DNA from: Pogonophryne albipinna
Lineage: Eukaryota; Chordata; Actinopteri; Perciformes; Artedidraconidae
Reading direction: 5' to 3'
Assembly (NCBI GenBank): GCA_028583405.1
Contig: CM053260.1
Location: 24,214,647 to 24,278,646 of the forward strand
DNA: 64,000 nt
Below the pieces are notes generated by a model. The model searched no databases. It was not told the origin of the DNA and saw only the letters and a program-made list of their open reading frames with translations. Shown here in pieces: positions 1 through 64,000 of the stretch; positions within the stretch are counted from its first letter, which is position 1, and every line of letters begins with the position of its first letter. Position numbers and translations under genes: made by a program.

Positions 1-482
1 TCTGCCCTGAACAGTGAAAACCGGGATTCATCCGTGAAGAGAACACCTCTCCAACTTGCCAGACGCCATCGAATGTGAGTATTTGCCCACTCAAGTCGGT
101 TACGACGACGAACCGGAGTTAGGTCGAGACCCCGATGAGGACGACAAGCATGCAGATGAGCTTCCCTGAGACGGTTTCTGACAGTTTGTGCAGAAATTCT
201 TTGGTTATGCAAACCGATTGTTGCAGCAGCTGTCCGAGTGGCTGGTCTCAGACGATCTTGGAGGTGAACATGCTGGATGTGGAGGTCCTGAGCTGGTGTG
301 GTTACACGTGGTCTGCGGTTGTGAGGCCGGTTGGATGTACTGCCAAATTCTCTGAAACGCCTTTGGAGACGGCTTATGGTAGAGAAATGAACATTCAATT
401 CACGGGCAACAGCTCTGGTGGACATTCCTGCTGTCAGCATGCCAATTGCACGCTCCCTCAAAACTTGCGACATCTGTGGCAT
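1..482 (-). CDS. Tc1-like transposase, N-terminal part, runs off the window
   Basis: Reading from the ATG at 482-480, about 160 codons are open to the window edge. The N-terminal half looks like the paired-type helix-turn-helix DNA-binding region of Tc1 transposases (STRAVARELNVHFSTISRLQ, then RNRLREAHLHA). The start of the catalytic domain follows (GVLFTDESRF, whose Asp is the usual first DDE/D residue). No stop or frameshift is visible, so this copy may be young. The remaining catalytic residues lie outside the window, so activity cannot be judged. The family is recognised from sequence patterns, not a search. Confidence 0.85.
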   Translation of the reverse strand, partial: MPQMSQVLRERAIGMLTAGMSTRAVARELNVHFSTISRLQRRFREFGSTSNRPHNRRPRVTTPAQDLHIQHVHLQDRLRPATRTAAATIGLHNQRISAQTVRNRLREAHLHACRPHRGLDLTPVRRRNRLEWANTHIRWRLASWRGVLFTDESRFSLFRA

Positions 483-780
483 TGTGCTGTGTGATAAAAC
501 TGAACATTTTAGAGAGGCCTTTTATTGTGGCCAGCCTAAGGCACACCTGTGCAATAATCATGCTGTCTAATCAGCATCTTGATATGCCACACCTGTGAGG
601 TGGGATGGATTATCTCGGCAAAGGAGAAGTTCTCACTATCACAGATTTTTTCAGATTTGTGAACAATATTTGAGAGAAATGGTTATTTTGTGTATATAGA
701 AAATGTTTTAGATCTTTGAGTTCATCTCATGAAAAATGGGAGCAAAAACAAAAGTGTTGCATTTATATTTTTGTTCAGTG
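1..780 (-). mobile_element. Tc1/mariner-type transposon, 5' end with terminal inverted repeat
   Basis: The element ends at 780 in gttcagtg followed by TA (781-782), the expected target dinucleotide. Bases about 500-780 are its subterminal inverted repeat and match, base for base over most of the length, both arms of the palindromic element at 49321-50162. The transposase frame follows on the minus strand and runs off the window at base 1, so the other end is not seen. Confidence 0.85.
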
Positions 781-782
781 TA

Positions 783-1080
783 TTATTCTGAAATGGACCA
801 ATCTGCACAATGACTACTTTTACTGTCGCTACTTTCACTATATTTTGATGAGAATACTTTTCTACTTTTACTTGAGGAACATTTTGAATGCAGGACTTTT
901 ACTGAAACAGAGTATTCCTACACTCTGGTACTTCTACTTTTACTCAAGTACAAGATCTGAGTACTTCTACTTTTATTAAGTACAAGATCTGAGTAGCCTA
1001 CTTCTACTAAAGTATAAGATCTGAGTACTTCTACTTTTAATCAAGTACAAGATCTATACTTATACCACCTCTGTTTATAG
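783..1080. repeat. degenerate tandem/dispersed repeat of ACTTTTACTCAAGTA type
   Basis: The phrase 'gtacttctacttttactcaagtacaagatctga' recurs in at least four degenerate copies (about 927-1055), ending in ccacctctg. Related ends occur at 6830-6992 and 12821-13365, a pattern common in non-autonomous hAT-like elements of fish. The stretch 1081-1490 shows nothing I recognise. Confidence 0.55.
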
Positions 1081-1489
1081 CCTATGAAAAAAACTATTAG
1101 AAAACGAAGACTAAAGCTAACGTTAGCAGATAGTGACAATGTATGCTAGCTAGTTAGCTCAACGATTCCTTAAATAATATTGCGACAGAAAAACGTTTCA
1201 GTTCACATCATGCTCTGCCACTCTGAACACCTGAACGGCCCGTTCTAACAGCTGTTCACCAGCGGCTCAGTCTGTGCCACAGTGACTCCGCACAGTTAAC
1301 GAACGCACCGTAGATAATGTGGCTGACCCTCATCGCGGAGCAGCAGAGTTCAGCCGACAGGCAGGAAGACTCGAGCACACAGCTCGCACTTCATTAAAAA
1401 ATAACACCATGCGCGTTATGATGGCACATAACAGCTCGCGACCGCAGATTATTTCAGCGATTAGATTAAATGTAAATTATATTTGACGC

Positions 1490-1630
1490 AACTTTAGTTA
1501 CATTTCCATGACTTTTCCAAAACTTTAGGAAAAATATTGTTTTCCATAACTTTTCCAGGGCCTGGAATTTGCATTTTCAATTTCCATGACTTTTCCAGGT
1601 TTTCAATGACCGTACGAATCCTGTAAATAA
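1490..1630. repeat. dispersed repeat with catgacttttcca motifs
   Basis: Four near-copies of 'catgacttttccag' occur in about 130 bases, a familiar dispersed fish repeat of unknown class. The stretch 1631-2050 shows nothing I recognise. Confidence 0.45.
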
Positions 1631-4600
1631 ACTCCTCTGTTCTTGGGATTTTTGCCTTTGCCGACCATTTACATGCACACAAACCTATATAACACACTAC
1701 AATTAAGGGAAAACCCCCAAAAGCATTACAGGGCCAGGAGTCACATTGACTTCTGTTTTTAGACAGTAAACACAATCTGTATTTTATTTACCTAAAAGGT
1801 CAAAATCTTGTGTTTAGCTTTTCAGAATTTGAAAATCTATCAGACAATTATATATTTAATTAACATTCCTTTTCAACAAAAGAGCTGCAGTCAGTCATGA
1901 ATATTTGGCTTTGAAGTCACCAGACAAGATATTTTGCCAACAATATGCCACACACAAAAATAAAAAATGGCTTGTGGCCACAAAATAGTTTGGGGCAAAT
2001 ATGCTGGTACCAATTGACAAAGACACTTAACAGAGTTTAAAGTAATGCTCTTCCTTTTAAGAACAAAGAGCCGAGTTTAGTCTGGCAGTCGCCCTTCTAG
2101 CTGTTTGTTTCACCCCCCCTATCACCTCTGAGGATACTCCTCCTTCACCCCACAGCTCTCTCTACTCTCCATTCACCCTTTCACCCTCGCCCACCCTCCT
2201 GGAGATCGCTGAACACACAAAGGAGATACAGAGGGTTGGCACCGATTCCTTCCTGGAGTTCAAAGACCAAACTAAGGCGATACGCAGGGTTGGCAGCATG
2301 TCCTTTACCCCCGCTCCTCAACGACGCCCACCAAAATCACTGCAGAGACGCGCACCATTTAGCAGTGATTCCATGTCAGCCACAGCTTGTTACAAAAAAC
2401 CTGACTGATAGTGTGTTAAACGAACTTAAACTAGCTTTATTAAATGTCAGGTCTTTGGCAGGAAAAACATTTTTAATCAATGATTTTATCACTGAGCACA
2501 ATCTTGATTTTATGTTTTTAACGGAAACTTGGATTGAACAAAATAAAAGTGCAGCTGTTCTTATCGAATCAACCCCTCCCAACTTTAGTTTTATGAGTCA
2601 GGAAAGAATGCATAAGAAAGGGGGTGGAGTTGCTATTCTGTTCAATGATTCCTTTCAATGAAGGAAGACATCTTATGGGAACTTTGCTTCTTTTGAATAT
2701 GTGGCCCTTCAGCTGAAATGCTCCTCTCGAGCTCTGTTCCTAAATATCTATAGACCACCCAAATACTGTGCAAGCTTTTTTCATGACTTTACTGAACTGC
2801 TGTCTATAGTGTGTATTGACTTTGATCGTCTAGTCATTGTTGGTGATTTTAACATCCATGTTGACAACCCCCAGGACAGAGGGGCTAAATAACTGTTTTG
2901 TGTTCTTGATAGCTATGGACTGACTCAGCATGTGACGGAGCCCACGCACAATAAGGGGCACACTCTGGACTTAATTATCTCAAAGGGTCTGAATATCTCT
3001 AAGGTTGTGGTGACTGATGTTGCACTCTCTGACCATTCCTGTGTTTTCTTTGAGAGCTCTATTTCTGTTCACAAAAATGTTCAAAAAGAGGTAACCACAA
3101 AGCGATATTTAACTGAAAATACTAGGGAAATGTTTACTCAGAATTTTTCTTCCACACTTGCCCCAGCTAACATCTCAGTAAATTAGCTAGTAGATCATTT
3201 TAATTCAAAAATTAAAAATGTTATAGATGCCATTGCTCCAAATAAGGTAAAGGAAGTGTCTGGCAAGAAAATATCTCCATGGAGAAAGGCCATGACCGTG
3301 AGAGCAGAAAAAAGAGAGTGTCGAAAAGCTGAACGCAGGTGGCGAAAAACAAATCTCCAGGTGCACTTTGAAATCTATAAAGAGAGACTTGGCCTTTATA
3401 ATTTGGAATTGAAAAACGCACGACAGTCTTTCTTCTCTGACATCATTACCAAAAACAAAAACAATGCACGTGCCTTGTTTGCTACCGTCGACAGACTAAC
3501 TAACCCCCCAGTGTCAGTAGCCTCTGAATTTCTATCCACCAGGGCGTGCAATGATTTTGCCTCCTTCTTCACTGACAAAATTCAGAAAATCAGACAAGCA
3601 GTCAGTGCCTCTGCTGCATCAGGTACAGCAAATGTGTTGTCCCTATGTCCACTTAAAATCAATTCAAACACCATGACACAATTACATCAGATTAATGATA
3701 AAAACCTAGAGGACATTATTCAACTTCTGAAATCGTCCACCTGCTGCCTTGATATTATTCCAACAGGATTTTTCAAAGATGTTTTGCCTTGCATGGCCTC
3801 AGATCTACTTCATATAGTAAACAAATCTCTTCACTCAGGTATTTTTCCACAGGCCCTGAAAATTGCAGTCATTAAACCGCTCTTAAAAAAGAATAATCTA
3901 GATGCTTCAGTAATGAACAATTACAGGCCCATATCAAACCTCCCATTTCTAGGTAAAATCATTGAAAAAGTTGTTTTTCAACAGTTGAGTAATTTCTTGC
4001 ATTTAAATAGTTGTTTTGATGTGTTCCAGTCAGGCTTTCGTCCAAACCACAGCACTGAGACTGCTCTTGTAAAGGTCTTCAATGACATCCACTTAAACAC
4101 AGACAGTGGCAGATTTTCAGTGTTAGTATTATTAGATCTCAGTGCTGCGTTTGACACTGTTGACCACAGCATATTACTCGACCGACTAGAAAACTGGGTG
4201 GGACTTTCGGAAACAGTTCTAAATTGGTTTGAATCCTACTTAAAGGACAGAAACCACTTTGTTTCTATATGTAAATAGACATCTGAGTTGACAAATATGA
4301 CATGTGGGGAACCTCAAGGCTCCATCTTGGGGCCTCTTCTCTTTAACGTCTACATGCTACCACTGGCTCAGATAATGAAGAACAACAAAATAAGTTACCA
4401 TAGCTATGCGGATGACACACAAATTTACGTAACAATTTCACCAGGAGACTATGCTCCAATTCAAACACTGAGTAAGTGCATTGAACAAATCAATGACTGG
4501 ATGTGTCAGAACTTTCTCCAATTAAACAAAGATAAAACTGAGGTAATGGTTTTTGGAGCCAAGGCAGAACGTATAAAAGTTAGCACTGAGCTTCAGTCTG

Positions 4601-4713
4601 CAATGTTCAAAAGAACAGATAAAGCCAGAAATCTAGGTGTAGTCATGGACTCTGACCTGAGTTTCAACAGTCACATTAAAACAGTTACTAAATCAGCCTA
4701 CTATCACCTAAAG

Positions 4714-5305
4714 CAGGGGTGTCAAACTCCATTTCATCGTGGGCCACATTAGCATTATGGTTGCACTCAAAGGGCCGGTTGTAACTATATAAATATACAT
4801 ATATAAATACATAATATATATGAAATAATGTATTATATTATTGCCTCTGCATTGGATTTGTATTGGATAGGGTAATAGCTTCATAATTAACTACTTCTGA
4901 AAGCAGAAGTCTAGGGCAAGTCTCTTCAGTGCGCATGTCACAAAATGAGATGCATTGTGGGACATATAGTTTATGGGCAACATGCTTCTGTAAGATAAGA
5001 TAAGATAAGATGGACCTTTATTAATCCCCGTGGGGAGATTCGGTAGTTTAACAGCAACAGGGTAAGATTGAAAAACAGGACAGCACAGATTCACACAGAT
5101 TAATAAAATTAAGGATAAATGAAAGATAAAAATAAGAAATTATTATAAAATAAGAAATTAATTAAAATGAACATATATAGATATACTGTAAAGTAGCATG
5201 TAATCGTATAATAAACGTATTATATTCTTTGCAAGCTCTTGCGGGCCATATAAAATGAAGTCGCGGGCCGGATTTGGCCCCCGGGCCTTGAGTTTGACAC
5301 CCCTG
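4714..5305. mobile_element. non-autonomous hAT element inserted in the LINE, 8-bp TSD
   Basis: The inverted ends are caggggtgtcaaactc and gagtttgacacccctg. They are flanked by the identical 8-bp duplication acctaaag at 4706-4713 and 5306-5313, the hAT hallmark. No transposase frame is present. Inside it, 4988-5160 carries a further repeat that begins with gataagataagat. Confidence 0.92.
4988..5190. repeat. GATAAGATAAGATGG-type dispersed repeat, nested in the hAT element
   Basis: It begins 'taagataagataagatggacctttattaatcccc'. The same sequence recurs around 39690-39725 and 40300-40475, where it is split by another element. Confidence 0.65.
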
Positions 5306-6510
5306 ACCTAAAGAATATATCTAGGATTAAAAGACTAATGTCACAGCAGGATTTGGAAAAACTTGTCCATGCTTTTATCTTCAGTAGACTCGACTACTGC
5401 AATGGTGTCTTCACAGGTCTCACTAAAAAATCTATTAGAAAGCTGCAGCTAATTCAGAACGCTGCTGCTCGAGTCCTCACTAACACTAAGAAAGTGGATC
5501 ACTCCTGTTCTGAAGTCTTTACACTGGCTTCCTGTGTGTCAAAGAATAGATTTCAAAATACTGCTGCTGGTTTATAAAGCACTGAATGGTTTAGGCCCAA
5601 AATACATTTCTGACCTCCTGCTAAATTATGAACCATCCAGATCTCTCAGGTCTTCAGGGACTGGTCAGCTTTCTGTCCCCAGAGTCAGAACTAAACATGG
5701 TAAAGCAGCGTTCAGTTATTATGCTCCAAATATCTGGAACAAACTCCCAGAAACCTGCAGGTCCGCTGCAACTCTGACTACTTTTAAATCCAGGCTGAAG
5801 ACTTTTTTTTTTGCCGCTGCTTTTAATTGAACTATTCACATCTTAAACTGCACTGTAACTTTAATCCATGTATTTTTTTCTTTTAATGTTTATTTTATTA
5901 TCTTTTCTTTTTAATGACTGATTTTAAATGCCATTTTCTTAATGTCTTTCATTTTTTGTAAAGCACTTTGAATTGCCTTGTGTTGAAAGGTGCTATATAA
6001 ATAAACTTGCCTTGCCTTGAAGGAACTGAAATCAATTCAAATGGCGACTACTTTTAGCCACTTGCTCGTTAAGTTATGCCAGCTTCACGCTTGCAATAAA
6101 ATGACCCCACGGCGGCTCGAACAGAGGATGCCATCGTCATGTGAGAAGAACCAAGCCATGCTAATCTGTACCAAAGAACAAACACAGGCGAACAGCCCAA
6201 ATGGAAATACTGAAGGATAATTAAAGAAAAAAACTAAAAACCAGCAGCACTTAAATAAAAAGGTCACTTTGATATAAACTGAGGATTATTATCTCTGCCA
6301 GGTGAAGCTTTATGGGATCATGCGTTTGGTCGCCTGTGTGTAATTTGTGTGTCCACAATTATTTTGCATAATACTATACGCTGAAGGACCTCTCATGGGT
6401 GATTCAAATGTTTCAAAACTGATTTTATTTACTGTTGTATAGCCTGTATATAGAAGGGGCTACAAGTGTTTAACAACAGCGTCAGAATCATGAGGACTTT
6501 CGGGTTCAGC

Positions 6511-6543
6511 TGGCCTAAACTGGCCTAAACTGGCCTAAACTGG
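6511..6543. repeat. 10-bp tandem repeat, three copies
   Basis: Three perfect copies of tggcctaaac, followed by a partial one. The surrounding 6019-6820 shows no gene. Confidence 0.9.
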
Positions 6544-6819
6544 TCTGTTTTAGACCACATTTTTGACTTTTTTGTGGCTCAAAAAGTTTTCTTTTCAATT
6601 GAAACAGTAGCATCTGCTGACTAATTCTTTACCATCGTAGGGTTCACTATATTCGGCAGCAATACAAGATGAATAATCCTCCCCTAACCCTAAAAGTACT
6701 TATTTTGTGATATGGCCCATTTTAAAATAATAAAGGATTATGATCATTGATGCATTATTGTGTTTGTCCTAGCTGGTGAAGGTAGAGCTAGTTTGAATTG
6801 CTTTGTCTTATCTGAATTG

Positions 6820-6992
6820 GAGAAGTAACTAAAGCCGTCATATAAATGTAGTGGAGTACAATATTGGCTTCCCAACTGTAGTGGAGTAGAAGTATAAAGT
6901 AGCATAACATTACAAATAATCAGGTAAAGTACAAGTACCTCAATATTGTACAGTACTTGAGTAAATGTACTTTATTATATTCCACCACTGGT
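6820..6992. repeat. ACTCAAGTA-type non-autonomous element end
   Basis: It carries 'gtagtggagtacaatattgg' and ends with 'gtacttgagtaaatgtacttt' and ccaccactgg, as in the 12821-13365 copy. Confidence 0.5.
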
Positions 6993-7004
6993 TAAGGGCG
7001 TCTG

Positions 7005-7128
7005 TGTTTGCTTGCATGTTATTTTGTATATATTGATTGTTGTGCTTTTATCTTAATGGATTTTGGGAAACGGCATTTCGATCTCTCTGTCTGTACACAC
7101 AAACTGAAAGATTGACAAGAAAGTTGCC
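7005..7128. repeat. dispersed repeat with 'gggaaacggcatttcgatctc'
   Basis: The segment from 'tattgattgttgtgctttt' through 'acaaactgaaagattgacaa' matches 20895-20950 plus 21680-21745, and the reverse complement around 48296-48350. It ends about 30 bp from the exon 46 donor. Confidence 0.7.
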
Positions 7129-7157
7129 TGTGACTTTGATGTTGTGTCCCTCCTCAC

Positions 7158-62607
<55,450 letters not shown>

Positions 62608-63588
62608 CTGCGGATAGAAGACAAGAGATAGGGAAAGAGTCAAACACATGTCAAATAAACATCATTTTTGATTAGTTTTTGTGCATGTTAATGGACTGCA
62701 AAGACTCACATCTCTCATACTTCCCCATGCCTGAACTGCCTCAAATATAATACAGCTATAAGATAGCTACTGGGTCAACTCGTTTTTATTTGTTGATGCT
62801 TTCAGGAACCTCAAACCGGTCCACATTTCCTGCCAAAACGTTGCAGCTTAACTCATAAATGCTCATTATAAGAATAGACTCAATACAATTAGTCTTCTAG
62901 GTTTACCTGCTCACATGCCTAGCAATAATAGATTGATCTGTATCTGTCATTGTGCTCAGAATGATAAAAAGTGCTCAGCATATTATTAATAAGTACAGAA
63001 AATGTAAAGGTTTAATAACAAATTAAATATTCGATAAAAGACAACGTTTAAAAATAGATTTAAACAACCAGCATGGGCCAAAAAGACAGAAATATGCATA
63101 TTTGTCCTTGAGGTTTAGCTCTGCATTCTCTATACAATCACCTTAGGGAAACGATCTACTATAAATCACTACACAGCATATAAACATGTCTCATCAATTA
63201 GTCGGTGTCTCCCCATAAGGTGAAGCTATATGCTAACTGGTACAGGGGACCTGATGAGCTGAAACCAGGCTAAATGTAGCCTCTGACGCGCTCTCACTGT
63301 GAAATGCGGTCAACACAAGAGTCTCCCGGGGTTACACATCATGGGCCGGGAGGTGCAGGACAGGCAGAGAGGAGGCCAAGGACTAATGAAGGAAGTAGGG
63401 CATTGGGAGAAAACACTTCTGATGAACAAATGAGGTTATTGAAAAGGGAGAGGAATAAACTGGGACGTATGTGTATTTCATAGGCTGATAGCAGAAAGAT
63501 GATAAATGATGCGAAAATGGAAGTCAATTGATCTAGTTGTTATAGTACGATCATCAACAATGACAAGCAGCGCTGTGTTCTGCTTTAA
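62608..63588 (-). other. itpr1: intron upstream of the first visible exon
   Basis: I see no coding exon with the expected N-terminal residues (MSSFLHIGDI... type) here, and no repeat I recognise. Confidence 0.6.
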
Positions 63589-64000
63589 AGAGGCCCTATT
63601 GTGCTTCTTGGGGTTTTCCCTTTCCTGTGTGTTATATTGGTTATTGTGCATGTAAATAGTCGTTAAAAAAAAGGAAAAATCCCTGTGTTCCCTCCACAGG
63701 GAGTTCCTCTCCCCCCCCCTGCCTCAACCGCCTCCATAGAGTGCCACAGTGACGCGTCCTAAAACCCGGAAGTAAGTTAGCATTTTACCACTTCCGGTTC
63801 CTTCGACAAAAAGCAATGCAATTTCTCCATAGGATTTTGGAAAATAGCTCGAAATAAGGTCTGTGGTTGACCCACATTGAAGAGACAGATTTTCTAATCA
63901 TAAATCTATCGATTAGATTGTAAACAAGTCACAGTAGAGGCACACAATACAAATATGAACCTAAAAAATGAGCAGAATATGTCACTTGTAGAATGCATTG
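63589..64000. mobile_element. TTAA-type MITE with a fold-back insertion, at window edge
   Basis: It starts 'agaggccctattgtgcttct' after TTAA (63585-63588). About 63740-63920 matches the fold-back arm 'accacttccggttccttcg'. The MITE resumes with 'gtcacagtagaggcacacaa'. The right end is decayed or cut. Confidence 0.7.

Larger units (their letters stand above)
2236..5830 (+). pseudogene. L2 LINE ORF2 polyprotein (endonuclease + reverse transcriptase), broken
   Basis: One frame (frame 1) carries most of the protein. The endonuclease part shows LNVRSLAGK, FLTETW, NIYRPP, VGDFNIHVD and LSDHS. The reverse transcriptase shows NYRPISNLP, QSGFRPNHSTETAL, LLDLSAAFDTVDHSILL, GEPQGSILGPLLF and YADD. The tail shows SRLDYCNGV, LQLIQNAAARVLT and NIWNKLPE. 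The frame is broken by stops at 2659 (tga), 2890 (taa), 3184 (tag) and 4276 (tag), by the insertion at 4714-5305, and by a frameshift near 5530. It cannot make a full protein. Confidence 0.85.
2050..6018 (+). mobile_element. L2-type (CR1 superfamily) LINE, nearly full length, with hAT insertion
   Basis: An AP-type endonuclease is followed by a reverse transcriptase and a C-terminal region typical of fish L2 elements. The 3' end has an A+T-rich UTR with 'aaggtgctatataaataaacttgccttgcctt', the usual L2 tail. The 5' boundary is uncertain; 2050-2235 is probably 5' UTR. A hAT-like element (4714-5305) splits it. The LINE lies downstream of exon 46 in itpr1 sense, in the opposite orientation. Confidence 0.85.

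Noticed and set aside
135..494. Plus-strand open frame of 119 codons
   Set aside because: It is antisense to the Tc1 transposase, whose minus-strand frame shows the family motifs.
716..979. Frame starting MSSSHEKWEQKQKC, repeated at 49200-49385 and 50098-50376
   Set aside because: It lies in the terminal repeat of the Tc1-family element and recurs only because the repeat does.
5534..5830. Possible separate gene with SLRSSGTGQLSVPRVRTKHG
   Set aside because: It is the C-terminal tail of the L2 LINE after a frameshift, not a host gene.

Overview
This is a vertebrate nuclear window, almost certainly from a teleost fish. The evidence is large introns with GT-AG borders, fish-style repeats (an L2 LINE, Tc1, hAT- and Harbinger-like elements, TTAA-flanked MITEs, long CA/TG microsatellites), and a vertebrate gene whose exons translate to a fish-like type 1 inositol 1,4,5-trisphosphate receptor. 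A spiny-rayed fish is plausible, but I cannot fix the species or say which teleost duplicate (itpr1a or itpr1b) this is.

One real host gene is recognisable. It is itpr1, on the minus strand, from 62607 down to 7158. I read 46 exons with matching phases and no in-frame stop: 6,071 coding nt, or 2,023 codons plus one split codon. The gene is cut at both ends. The first coding exon(s), with the very N-terminus, lie beyond 64000. The exons after residues CHENQ, which should carry the last regulatory part, the six membrane segments, the pore and the C-terminal tail, lie below position 1. The window therefore holds the cytosolic part: the first beta-trefoil (suppressor) domain from its second half, the IP3-binding core, the large alpha-solenoid regulatory domains, both PKA-type sites (RRDS and RRES), and the alternatively spliced SI and SII regions.

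Layout: 1-780 is the end of a Tc1-type transposon with an open transposase frame running off the window. 2050-6018 is a degraded L2 LINE split by a hAT element. 7158-9604 holds the last three itpr1 exons of the window. 9605-19808 is a 10-kb intron full of repeats. 19809-34516 holds widely spaced exons including the SII cassette. 38263-51996 is the exon-dense core. 51997-57054 is a 5-kb intron. 57055-62607 holds the ligand-binding N-terminal exons with SI. 62608-64000 is the start of the upstream intron.

I found no second host gene, no RNA gene, no CRISPR array and no new enzymatic system. The most interesting signals are inside itpr1: three in-frame microexons (30, 18 and 27 nt) that I cannot place in the mammalian protein I know; an SII region of 36+36+48 nt whose skipping creates a GxGxxG motif; a splice donor formed by the first unit of a GT microsatellite; and a 50-nt exon-like sequence that would break the frame. 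The repeats show several cases of transposons nested in transposons.
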